Assembly (NCBI GenBank): GCA_020354085.1
Contig: CP070641.1
Coordinates: 594,229 to 599,818, forward strand
DNA from: Pseudomonadota bacterium
GTDB lineage: Bacteria > Pseudomonadota > Gammaproteobacteria > Acidiferrobacterales > Sulfurifustaceae
Direction of reading: 5' to 3'
Length of the DNA stretch: 5,590 bases
The notes under the pieces were generated by a model that was given only the letters and a program-made list of their open reading frames with translations, did no database searches and was not told the DNA's origin. Positions 1-5,590 of this stretch are shown here, in pieces (within the stretch, counting starts at the first letter, position 1; each line of letters begins with the position of its first letter). The translations under genes and the position numbers were made by a program.

Positions 1-183
1 GCACTGCAGGCCACGGCCGGCCGCGGTCTCGGCATACCTATATAGGAGATCGGGGGTACGATGGGCGGACACGACTTTGGCCTCATGGGCAACACCGAAG
101 TCCTTGAGGATGGCGACGGCGTGCTGCATCACCTTCCAGTCACTGTTGCTGCCCATCACGACCGCCACGATCGGCCTGGCCAT
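1..183 (-). CDS. purE: PurE, N5-carboxyaminoimidazole ribonucleotide mutase (N-terminal 61 residues, runs off the window)
   Basis: Class I PurE moves the carboxylate of N5-CAIR, made by PurK from AIR, ATP and bicarbonate, onto C4 to give CAIR in cytosolic purine synthesis. The visible 61 residues have the two family signatures: GSNSDW at residues 11-16 (phosphate/ribose-binding loop) and SAHRTPD at 39-45, whose His41 matches the catalytic His45 of E. coli PurE. The Trp after GSNSD fits the bacterial mutase form. The ATG at 183 is a firm start: AAGGAG lies 6 bases upstream, and the E. coli protein begins only a few residues further upstream. The gene begins 2 bases after the stop of hyfI, so it is co-transcribed with and probably coupled to it. 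The rest of the gene, and whether purK follows, lie outside the window. A PurE-like domain of the LarB type is less likely because this one starts directly at the PurE N-terminus. Confidence 0.93.
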   Translation of the reverse strand, partial: MARPIVAVVMGSNSDWKVMQHAVAILKDFGVAHEAKVVSAHRTPDLLYRYAETAAGRGLQC

Positions 184-185
184 GT

Positions 186-707
186 CTATCTCCTTGCGCG
201 TTTGCCGATGGCCTCAAGTATACCCAGCATCAGCTTGAGCGGGGTGGGCGGGCAACCGAGAATGACGGCATCTACCGGGACAACATTGGCGACCGCGCCG
301 CACGAGGCGTAGGAAACCCCGAATTCGCCGCCATTCGCGCCGCACTCGCCGACGGCGATCACCAGCTTGGGATCCGGCGTCGCCTCATAAGTGCGCTTGA
401 GTGCGGCCTCCATGTGCCGCGACACCGGACCGGTAACCAACAACATGTCGGCATGACGCGGGCTGGCGACGAAGTGCACGCCAAAGCGCTCAATTCCGTA
501 ATAGGGATTGTTGAGCGCATGGATCTCGAGCTCGCAGCCATTGCAGGAACCGGCATCGACCTCGCGAATCGCGAGGCTGCCGCCGAACATCTCGCCCACC
601 CTGGCCTTCAACTGGGCGCCAACCTGTTCGAGCGCGAGCTCACCATCTTCCGGGAGCGGCTCGGTGATGACGCCCACACGCTGTGTCTTGCGAAGGATCC
701 TTAGCAC
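186..707 (-). CDS. hyfI: HyfI/NuoB-like Fe-S small subunit of a hydrogenase-related complex
   Basis: This 173-residue subunit is homologous to the small subunit of group 4 [NiFe] hydrogenases (HycG, HyfI) and to NuoB. It should sit on the cytoplasmic arm beside HyfG and hold one [4Fe-4S] cluster. The ligands are visible: Cys55 and Cys58 in GSCNGCE, Cys122 in GECG and Cys152 in GCPPTP. The Cys-x2-Cys spacing is of hydrogenase type, not the adjacent Cys pair of complex I NuoB. Other family blocks are SPRHADMLLVTGPV (82-95) and PVDAVILGCPPTP (144-156). A fifth Cys, Cys136, lies in SYASCGAV. The protein is shorter than E. coli HyfI or HycG (about 250 residues), mainly because it ends soon after GCPPTP. 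The start is GTG at 707, 9 bases after hyfG and in the same frame as its stop. No clear Shine-Dalgarno precedes it, and no ATG is available, so the exact start is less sure than the gene itself. Confidence 0.92.
   Translation of the reverse strand: MLRILRKTQRVGVITEPLPEDGELALEQVGAQLKARVGEMFGGSLAIREVDAGSCNGCELEIHALNNPYYGIERFGVHFVASPRHADMLLVTGPVSRHMEAALKRTYEATPDPKLVIAVGECGANGGEFGVSYASCGAVANVVPVDAVILGCPPTPLKLMLGILEAIGKRARR
190..195 (-). promoter_or_regulatory. Ribosome binding site of purE, inside the end of hyfI
   Basis: Read on the minus strand, AAGGAG ends 6 bases before the purE ATG. It lies within the last codons of hyfI (Ala-Arg-Arg-stop), and the hyfI TAG falls between it and the purE start. 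This is the best Shine-Dalgarno match in the window. The layout implies that ribosomes finishing hyfI, or newly bound there, start purE. Confidence 0.85.
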
Positions 708-716
708 GGTTTTGCT

Positions 717-2312
717 CTATAGATCGTGTCCGGAGTACGAGCCGTTCACAGATTTGTTGCAGACGGGGAAGTCGGGCACGATGTTGTCGCGCACTAACTT
801 CTCCAGCGCCGGCCATGTGGTCCAGGACGGATCGCGCGGGAAGAAACGCGCAATCCGCCCATCGGCAGCGAAGCGCACATAACTGATGATCTCGCCGCGC
901 CAACCGTCAATCATGCCGACGCCCTCGACCGTAGAGGACGGCGCCGACCAGGTCGCTTTCAGCGCACCCGACGGCAGGGTATCGAGCAGTTGCGCAATCA
1001 GCTCACAGGACGCGAGGCATTCTTCGGCGCGCACCTTGACGCGCGCGGCCACGTCCCCGTACCGGTACAGGGGGACTTTGACGGTAAGCCGGTCGTACGG
1101 CGCGTAGGAAACATCGCGGCGCACATCGAAGGGCTGACCACTGGCGCGCCCAACGTAGCCAACGCATCCAAGCGCCTTTGCCAACTCCAAGGACAAAACG
1201 CCGGTTGTTTCAAGCCGATCTTCGATCGAGGCATTGTCGTCGACGATGGCCATGAGCTTGGTAAGCTCCTCGGGAAGCGCGCGTGCTTGTTGGCGCATGG
1301 CGTCGATCGCGGACTGCTCAATATTAGTCGTCACACCACCCGGAACAATACGGTCCATCATGAAGCGATGGCCGAATGCTTGGCCACTCAAACGCGTCCA
1401 GTCTTCGCGCAAACGCCCGAACTGATAAAAACCAAAAGCGAAGGCAACGTCGTTCAGTACGGCACCGATGTCACCAAGATGATTCACCACGCGTTCGCGC
1501 TCGCACATGAGCGCGCGCAAATACAGCGCGCGCTCAGGCGGCGTCACGCCCGCGGCGCGCTCCATCGCCATACACGCGGCCCAGGTGTGCGCGACGGTTG
1601 AGTCGCCGGACACACGTCCCGCGAGGCGCGCCAAACCGGCCGCATCGCGCCCTTCGGCAATCTTTTCGATGCCTTTGTGAACGTAGCCGAGATGTTCCTC
1701 GAGATTGAGTACCAGCTCACCGACGGCTTGAAAACGAAAATGGCCGGGCTCGATAATCCCGGCGTGCACCGGCCCAACGGGGATCTCGTAGACGCCCGCG
1801 CCCTGTGCCGACAGGAATCGATACTGGTCGTCGGGCGGCGTAGACCCAGCGATGCCGCCCGCCGCCGGAAACTCCTTGCGCAACGGAAACTCCTTGTCCG
1901 ACCAGGCCTGATGGCGCGTCCAGCGGCGCGTATCGGGATGATCCATGAAGGCGACGCCGAACATGTCCTGAATATGGCGTTCCGGGCGGTCGGCCGCCGG
2001 GAAATAGGGAGTGTGAGAAGCAAGCACTGGTGTGGCGCGCTCGACGGTGGTGCGCACGACCAGATAGTCGCTCGGCTTGTATAGACAAACATTGATCGTG
2101 AATTGCTGGCCGCAATCCTCGCCCCATGCAGCGACCCACCGGCAGTCGGACGCCTTGGCCTCTTGACCGACGCGGTCCCAATCTTCGGCGCGCACGCCGA
2201 TTAGCGCCGCAGGGGCAAGGGATGTCGACCGCGGCATCGTGAACTCCGCGCCACGAAGCGTGAGCGAGTCGACGAACGTGTTGATCCAGGAATTCCGCTG
2301 TTCCTGCGTCAC
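717..2312 (-). CDS. hyfG: HyfG/HycE-like fused NuoC-NuoD large subunit, lacking the NiFe-binding cysteines
   Basis: With the GTG at 2312 as start the protein has 531 residues, near the size of E. coli HyfG/HycE (about 570). The N-terminal third is NuoC-like, with ERHIQDMFGVAF followed by HPDTRRW at about residues 111-131 and FPLRKEF near 142-148. The rest is NuoD/large-subunit-like, beginning with GPVHAGIIEPGHF (180-192) and HLGYVHKGIEK (207-217). In real group 4 hydrogenases four Cys hold nickel and iron: RxCGxC and DPCxxC. Here the first motif reads RVSGDSTVAH (233-242), with Ser235 and Ser238 in the Cys places. The last reads DFPVCNKS (514-521), with only Cys518 nearby, so a NiFe centre is not expected. 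The GTG overlaps the hyfF stop (GTGA) and has GGGAG 9 bases upstream. An upstream TTG at 2357 has no ribosome binding site. The protein should form the cytoplasmic arm with HyfI; its catalytic role is unknown. Confidence 0.92.
   Translation of the reverse strand: MTQEQRNSWINTFVDSLTLRGAEFTMPRSTSLAPAALIGVRAEDWDRVGQEAKASDCRWVAAWGEDCGQQFTINVCLYKPSDYLVVRTTVERATPVLASHTPYFPAADRPERHIQDMFGVAFMDHPDTRRWTRHQAWSDKEFPLRKEFPAAGGIAGSTPPDDQYRFLSAQGAGVYEIPVGPVHAGIIEPGHFRFQAVGELVLNLEEHLGYVHKGIEKIAEGRDAAGLARLAGRVSGDSTVAHTWAACMAMERAAGVTPPERALYLRALMCERERVVNHLGDIGAVLNDVAFAFGFYQFGRLREDWTRLSGQAFGHRFMMDRIVPGGVTTNIEQSAIDAMRQQARALPEELTKLMAIVDDNASIEDRLETTGVLSLELAKALGCVGYVGRASGQPFDVRRDVSYAPYDRLTVKVPLYRYGDVAARVKVRAEECLASCELIAQLLDTLPSGALKATWSAPSSTVEGVGMIDGWRGEIISYVRFAADGRIARFFPRDPSWTTWPALEKLVRDNIVPDFPVCNKSVNGSYSGHDL
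1587..1616 (-). other. Degenerate L1 (first NiFe-ligand) motif of hyfG
   Basis: This stretch codes for RVSGDSTVAH. Placed without gaps on the group 4 hydrogenase motif RxCGxCGxAH, the Arg, Gly, Ala and His agree, while both Cys positions are Ser (TCC at 1610-1608 and TCA at 1601-1599). Two independent Cys-to-Ser differences within an otherwise intact frame argue against a sequencing error. They indicate that the L1 ligands are truly absent. Confidence 0.85.
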
Positions 2313-3775
2313 AGCGGCGCACTCCCAGCAATCAGTATGGTCGCCTGCCGAAACCAATCAGCAAGGAAATGCGGAATCGCCAATCCCAGCCACAACACCA
2401 ACAACAAGTGCAGCGTCACCGGTAGCATGTTGGCGCGCACCGGCTGCTGTCCGGCAGGCGGCTCACCATAGACCATCGGATGCAAGTGTCGAAACAGCCC
2501 GGCAAAAGCAATCGCCAAGCCGAGGAGCAACGGTACCGTTAACCACGGCCAGGATTTCATGGTCGCGATGAGCACGAGGAACTCGCTGGTGAACACCCCA
2601 AACGGCGGGAAGCCGGCAATGGCGACCGTGCCGAGCAGCAATCCCCAACCCACCGCCGGTTGCGTGCGAATCAACCCGCGAATCTTTTGGATGCTCTGGG
2701 TGCCGGCGATCTGTGCGGCGTGCCCGACGGTCACGAAGATCGCGCTCTTGGTGAGCGAATGCACGGTCATGTGCAGCAGCGCGGCAAACGTGGCTAGCGG
2801 TCCGCCGAGCCCAAAGGCAAACGTCATCAGCCCCATGTGCTCAATCGAGGAGTAGCTGAACATGCGCTTTATGTCGCGCTGGCGGTGAAGAAACAGGCCA
2901 GCCACGGTGAAAGACAGCAGGCCGAAGCCCATCATCAAGTAGCCGGCGAGCTCGCTGCGCAGCGAGCCGTCGACGATCATCTTGACGCGCACCAGCGCAT
3001 ACAGCGCCACATTCAACAACAATCCCGACAGAATTGCCGACATTGGGGTCGGACCCTCGGAGTGCGCGTCCGGCAGCCAGTTGTGTAGGGGCACCAAGCC
3101 CACCTTGGTGCCGTAGCCGACCAGCAAGAACACGAAGGCGAGCGTCAGCACCGTCGGTTCCAGCAGGCCGGCAGTTTGATACAGGACATTCCAGAACAAG
3201 GCCTCGTCGGCAGACGGGATCACGCGCTCGGCGGCGAAGTACAACAGCACCGTGCCGAACAGCGCCTGGGCGATTCCGACGCCACAAAGGATGAAGTACT
3301 TCCAAGCTGCCTCGATCGCCTCGGGTGTTCGGTACAACGACACCAACAGCACGGTGGCGAGCGTGGCACCTTCCATCGCCACCCACAGGATACCAATGTT
3401 GTTGGTGGTGAGCGCCGCGAACATGGCAAACATGAAACCTTGAAACATGGCGTGATACAGGCGCAAGCGACGGCGACCGAGATTGCGCAACTCGACCTCA
3501 TGGCTCATGTACGGGCGCGAGAAGATCGCAGTCGTGAAACCCACCAGCGCGGTCAACGCGATCAAATAAACATTGAAAGCATCAATGAAGAAATACTTGT
3601 CATCCGATAGCAGCGCGCCGTCTTCGAGCACCCGCCACGCCAGTAGCACGGTCACGGCGAACACCACGGCATTGAGGCCGACGTTGATCCAGCCGGCGTG
3701 GCGCCAGTGACCGATGAGCGCGAACACCAACATACCGGCGAGTGGCAGCAACAACGTCAGGTACACGGCAATCAC
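2309..3775 (-). CDS. hyfF: HyfF, NuoN/NuoM-like proton antiporter subunit
   Basis: A 488-residue, very hydrophobic protein with about 14 membrane segments, matching the antiporter-like subunits of complex I and hydrogenase 4 (E. coli HyfF is about 530 residues). It should move protons or sodium across the inner membrane. Key residues are kept: Glu135 in WVAMEGATL (membrane Glu of TM5), Lys224 in GYGTKVGLVPLHNWLPDAH (TM7 Lys), His234-equivalent acidic/His block DAHSEGPTPMSA, Arg300-Asp301-Lys304 in RDIKRMFSYSSIEHMG, His339 and Lys343 in HSLTKSAIF, and Glu398 in GFPPFGVFTSEF (TM12). No truncation or frameshift is seen. The GTG start at 3775 overlaps the hyfE TGA as GTGA and has GGGAG 8 bases upstream. 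The stop overlaps the hyfG start in the same way. The relative positions of the charged residues come from motif recognition and have not been aligned by software. Confidence 0.93.
   Translation of the reverse strand: MIAVYLTLLLPLAGMLVFALIGHWRHAGWINVGLNAVVFAVTVLLAWRVLEDGALLSDDKYFFIDAFNVYLIALTALVGFTTAIFSRPYMSHEVELRNLGRRRLRLYHAMFQGFMFAMFAALTTNNIGILWVAMEGATLATVLLVSLYRTPEAIEAAWKYFILCGVGIAQALFGTVLLYFAAERVIPSADEALFWNVLYQTAGLLEPTVLTLAFVFLLVGYGTKVGLVPLHNWLPDAHSEGPTPMSAILSGLLLNVALYALVRVKMIVDGSLRSELAGYLMMGFGLLSFTVAGLFLHRQRDIKRMFSYSSIEHMGLMTFAFGLGGPLATFAALLHMTVHSLTKSAIFVTVGHAAQIAGTQSIQKIRGLIRTQPAVGWGLLLGTVAIAGFPPFGVFTSEFLVLIATMKSWPWLTVPLLLGLAIAFAGLFRHLHPMVYGEPPAGQQPVRANMLPVTLHLLLVLWLGLAIPHFLADWFRQATILIAGSAPL
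2322..2326 (-). promoter_or_regulatory. Ribosome binding site that decides the hyfG start
   Basis: Read on the minus strand, GGGAG lies 9 bases before the GTG at 2312, inside the end of hyfF. The GTG overlaps the hyfF TGA by the shared GTGA. This combination favours the 531-residue product over the longer 546-residue reading from the TTG at 2357. Confidence 0.7.
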
Positions 3776-4488
3776 GTGTCGCGCTCCCGCCCGTAGGCCT
3801 CGGGGGCGATCGGCTCATCGACCTCGCGCAGACGATTGAGGCGATCGACGTCGAGCGAATCGATCGACTCGCGCATCTGGAAGAAGAACACGCCGAACAG
3901 CACCGCCGCCACCAGCACGTCAAAGGCCACGCCCAGCTCGACGACCATCGGCATGCCGTAGGTCGCCACCACCGCAGCGAAGAACAAACCGTTTTCGATC
4001 GACATGAAGCCGATGACCTGCGCCACCGCCTTCTTTCGAAAGATCATGAGCAACATGCCGAGCAGCACGACGGCCTGACTGGCGGCGATGGTATTGCGTG
4101 TGGTCAGCTTGGACAGTTCCACCACCGGGGCGAGCACAGTGTAGCTGAACACCACCAGGGCGGCGCCGCCCAGCAGAATCAGCGACGGATAGCGCAGCGG
4201 CTCGATTTCGTGGTGAATGTTGAGACGCACTGCCAAGCGGTGCAGCATCCACGGAATAAGAAAGGCCTTGAGCGCGAGCGTGAGCCCGGCGGAGAAGTAC
4301 AGATGCGGATGCTTGGATACGTAGGCGACGAGCGCGGTGGTCACCGACAGCAGCGCGCCCTGCCAGGCAAACAGATTGATCAGCGGAACGATACGCGGCT
4401 GCGCCAACATCGCAAACGAGGTGAACAACACGACCGCGGCGAACATCAGAATCGCCTGGTCATAGAGGCCGAGCTGCGTAATGTCCAC
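3772..4488 (-). CDS. hyfE: HyfE, membrane subunit with a NuoK-like C-terminal half
   Basis: A 238-residue membrane protein with about seven hydrophobic segments (roughly residues 11-29, 35-57, 64-80, 101-120, 133-150, 155-176 and 182-204) and a charged cytoplasmic tail from 205 on. This matches HyfE/HycC-associated subunits (E. coli HyfE is about 216 residues). The C-terminal half resembles NuoK. GFMSIENGLFFAAV (160-173) carries Glu165 and VELGVAFDVLVAAVLFGV (183-200) carries Glu184, the two membrane glutamates expected at the positions of NuoK Glu36 and Glu72. These form part of the ion path linking HyfC to the antiporters. The start is GTG at 4488, 1 base after the hyfC stop, with a run of five G 5 bases upstream as a weak ribosome binding site. 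The stop overlaps the hyfF start. Confidence 0.9.
   Translation of the reverse strand: MDITQLGLYDQAILMFAAVVLFTSFAMLAQPRIVPLINLFAWQGALLSVTTALVAYVSKHPHLYFSAGLTLALKAFLIPWMLHRLAVRLNIHHEIEPLRYPSLILLGGAALVVFSYTVLAPVVELSKLTTRNTIAASQAVVLLGMLLMIFRKKAVAQVIGFMSIENGLFFAAVVATYGMPMVVELGVAFDVLVAAVLFGVFFFQMRESIDSLDVDRLNRLREVDEPIAPEAYGRERDT
3784..3788 (-). promoter_or_regulatory. Ribosome binding site of hyfF, inside the end of hyfE
   Basis: Read on the minus strand, GGGAG lies 8 bases before the GTG at 3775, within the last codons of hyfE (Gly-Arg-Glu-Arg). It supports the GTGA-overlap start and repeats the arrangement seen before hyfG. Confidence 0.7.
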
Positions 4489-4489
4489 G

Positions 4490-5440
4490 TTAGCCCCCGG
4501 TTTCCAGCACCACGTGGGTCAACATGCCGAGCAACGCCAGCATGAAGGCGAAGCCGAGGTATTGTGGAACACGGAACAGGCGCATCTTGGCCATCACGGT
4601 CTCCCAGACGACCAAGAGCACCGCAAGCACCGCGAGCTTGGCGATTATCGCTGCAGCCGATTGGGCAAGTGCGGGGCCGGTGAACTCGGTGGCGATGCCC
4701 CACGGCAGGAACAGGTTAGCAATGAGCGCGAAATACACCAGGAACTTGATACTCGACGCCCATTCAATAAGCGCCAGGTGCCGCCCAGAGTACTCGAGAA
4801 TCATCGCCTCGTGCACCATGGTGAGCTCGAGATGCGTGGCGGGATTGTCTATCGGTACACGCCCGGTCTCGGCGACCGCGATCATCATCAAGGCCAAGGC
4901 GGCGAACAAAAATGACGGGCGCAACACCAAGCCGCTATTGAGCGCATAGCCGACGGCCTCCGAAACGTTGGTGGTGCCGGCTGACATGGCAACAGTAAAC
5001 ACCGTCATGAGCAGGGCGGGTTCGGCGAGCGCGCCGATCATCATCTCGCGCGACGAACCCATGCCGCCGAACGCCGTACCGATATCGAGGCCGGCCAAGG
5101 CGGTGAAGAAGCGCCCCAGCGCAAGAAAGCCGGCGAGCACGATGACATCCGCCACCGCGGCGGTCGGCAGCGGCAATGCCAACAACGGAACGACCGCGGC
5201 CGCCACTAACGTGGTACCGAAAACGACATAGGGCGTGATGCGAAACAGCCACGAGGCCTGTTCGGCGAGCGTGGTGTGTTTGCGCAGGAGCTTGGCCAGA
5301 TCGCGGTACGGCTGGAACACGGACGGTGACGCACGGTTTTGCAGGCGGCACTTCACGCGCTTGACCCAACCCGCGAGTAGCGGTGCGCCAATCACGTATA
5401 ACAGCAATTGGACGCCAGCAAAGGTCCACGCCTCGATCAC
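4490..5440 (-). CDS. hyfC: HyfC/HycD, NuoH-like membrane anchor subunit
   Basis: Starting at the GTG at 5440, the product has 316 residues, close to the usual length of about 320 for HyfC, HycD and NuoH. It has about eight membrane segments and links the cytoplasmic arm (HyfG-HyfI) to the antiporter arm. Family blocks seen are QPYRDLAKLLRK (43-54), GGMGSSREMMIG (125-136) and AETGRVPIDNPATHLELTMV (190-209), followed by HEAMILEYSGRHLALIEWAS (210-229). The conserved Glu and Arg residues of the cytoplasmic loops near the quinone or funnel region are present. The reading frame is open upstream to 5578, but that part is soluble, Arg/His-rich sequence out of frame with the end of hyfB. The GTG overlaps the hyfB stop as GTGA and is followed at once by a typical hydrophobic N-terminus, so it is the preferred start. 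GGGTGG 4 bases upstream is a weak ribosome binding site. Confidence 0.92.
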   Translation of the reverse strand: MIEAWTFAGVQLLLYVIGAPLLAGWVKRVKCRLQNRASPSVFQPYRDLAKLLRKHTTLAEQASWLFRITPYVVFGTTLVAAAVVPLLALPLPTAAVADVIVLAGFLALGRFFTALAGLDIGTAFGGMGSSREMMIGALAEPALLMTVFTVAMSAGTTNVSEAVGYALNSGLVLRPSFLFAALALMMIAVAETGRVPIDNPATHLELTMVHEAMILEYSGRHLALIEWASSIKFLVYFALIANLFLPWGIATEFTGPALAQSAAAIIAKLAVLAVLLVVWETVMAKMRLFRVPQYLGFAFMLALLGMLTHVVLETGG

Positions 5441-5590
5441 AGTACCACCCAGAGTAGGAACAGCAACGTAATGAACGAATAGGCGAGGTACGTGTGTATG
5501 CTGCCGGTTTGCATATAGCCTATGCGCCGCGCGGCAACGATGACGAGTCGCCCGATGGGTTCGTAAAGTCGCGCCCACGTCCGGTCGCCG
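5437..5590 (-). CDS. hyfB: HyfB-like antiporter subunit (last 50 residues only)
   Basis: An open frame enters from the right edge and ends with TGA at 5439-5437, giving 50 residues. It holds a charged stretch with YEPIGRLVIVAARRIG, then QTGSIHTYLAYSFITLL and a hydrophobic end, FLLWVVL. This pattern of an amphipathic segment, a Q-x-G-x2-x-x-YLxY turn and a final membrane helix is typical of the C-terminus of HycC/HyfB (NuoL-related) subunits. Its place directly before hyfC is that of hyfB in hyf operons. The stop overlaps the hyfC start by GTGA. It was identified by position and C-terminal pattern only; the bulk of the protein lies outside the window, so HyfD or another antiporter cannot be fully excluded. 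Confidence 0.72.
   Translation of the reverse strand, partial: GDRTWARLYEPIGRLVIVAARRIGYMQTGSIHTYLAYSFITLLFLLWVVL

Noticed and set aside
37..46. Perfect 10-base palindrome CCTATATAGG
   Set aside because: It lies within purE codons for Leu-Leu-Tyr-Arg, is too short and isolated, and has no partner site to support an operator.
61..312. Plus-strand open frame of 83 codons preceded by AGGAG- and GGGGG-like bases
   Set aside because: It runs antisense through the purE start and the end of hyfI, both of which carry firm family motifs. The Shine-Dalgarno look is chance within purE codons.
1544..2092. Minus-strand open frame of 182 codons inside hyfG
   Set aside because: It is a frame-shifted reading of hyfG, rich in Arg, Ser and Pro with no motif. 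The hyfG frame itself has continuous NuoC/NuoD homology.
717..2312. True formate hydrogenlyase or hydrogenase 4
   Set aside because: The NiFe-ligand cysteines are absent from both the L1 and L2 motifs of the large subunit.
2313..2357. TTG start for hyfG at 2357
   Set aside because: It has no ribosome binding site and would overlap hyfF by 49 bases. The GTG at 2312 has GGGAG at 9 bases and a GTGA junction like its neighbours.
3742..4545. Long plus-strand open frame (267 codons) antisense to hyfE
   Set aside because: Its product is rich in His, Gln, Arg and Glu with no domain pattern, and it lies opposite a clear membrane protein gene. It is a GC-rich antisense shadow.
5441..5578. N-terminal extension of hyfC upstream to 5578
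   Set aside because: The extension is Arg/His-rich and has no match to HyfC. The same bases code for the end of hyfB in another frame, and the GTG at 5440 gives the normal family length.
186..5590. Ordinary respiratory complex I (nuo) operon
   Set aside because: The gene order B-C-E-F-G-I, the fused NuoC-NuoD protein, the Cys-x2-Cys small subunit and the absence of NuoA, NuoJ, NuoE, NuoF and NuoG fit a Hyf/Ehr operon instead.

Overview
The window is one strand of tightly packed coding sequence, all read leftwards on the minus strand. It holds most of a hydrogenase-4-like (Hyf/Hyc, complex I-related) membrane complex followed by the start of a purine biosynthesis gene. In the direction of reading the order is: the last 50 residues of an HyfB-type antiporter subunit (5590-5437), hyfC (NuoH-like, 5440-4490), hyfE (NuoK-like, 4488-3772), hyfF (NuoN/M-like antiporter, 3775-2309), hyfG (fused NuoC-NuoD-like large subunit, 2312-717), hyfI (NuoB-like Fe-S small subunit, 707-186) and the first 61 codons of purE (183-1). 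No gap is longer than 9 bases. No promoter, terminator, RNA gene, mobile element or CRISPR is visible, so the window looks like the inside of one operon.

The main point is that this is probably not a hydrogenase. The large subunit has the NuoC- and NuoD-like folds. However, the first nickel-binding Cys pair (RxCGxC in group 4 [NiFe] hydrogenases) is replaced by Ser at both positions, and the C-terminal DPCxxC motif is replaced by DFPVCNKS. The small subunit keeps the four Cys for its [4Fe-4S] cluster. The membrane subunits keep the charged residues expected of ion-translocating subunits. This fits the energy-converting hydrogenase-related (Ehr) class: a pump with an Fe-S subunit but no NiFe site, whose chemistry and partner are not established. 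The ferredoxin-like subunits (HyfA, HyfH) and the second antiporter HyfD of the E. coli hyf operon are missing from their expected places.

The second point is that purE follows hyfI after 2 bases, with its Shine-Dalgarno sequence inside the end of hyfI, so a housekeeping purine gene appears translationally coupled to the Ehr operon.

The sequence is GC-rich. All five complete hyf genes appear to begin with GTG, and three junctions are 4-base GTGA start/stop overlaps. Gene content and codon use suggest a GC-rich bacterium, most likely a proteobacterium, possibly a chemolithoautotroph. The taxon is a guess and cannot be fixed from this window.
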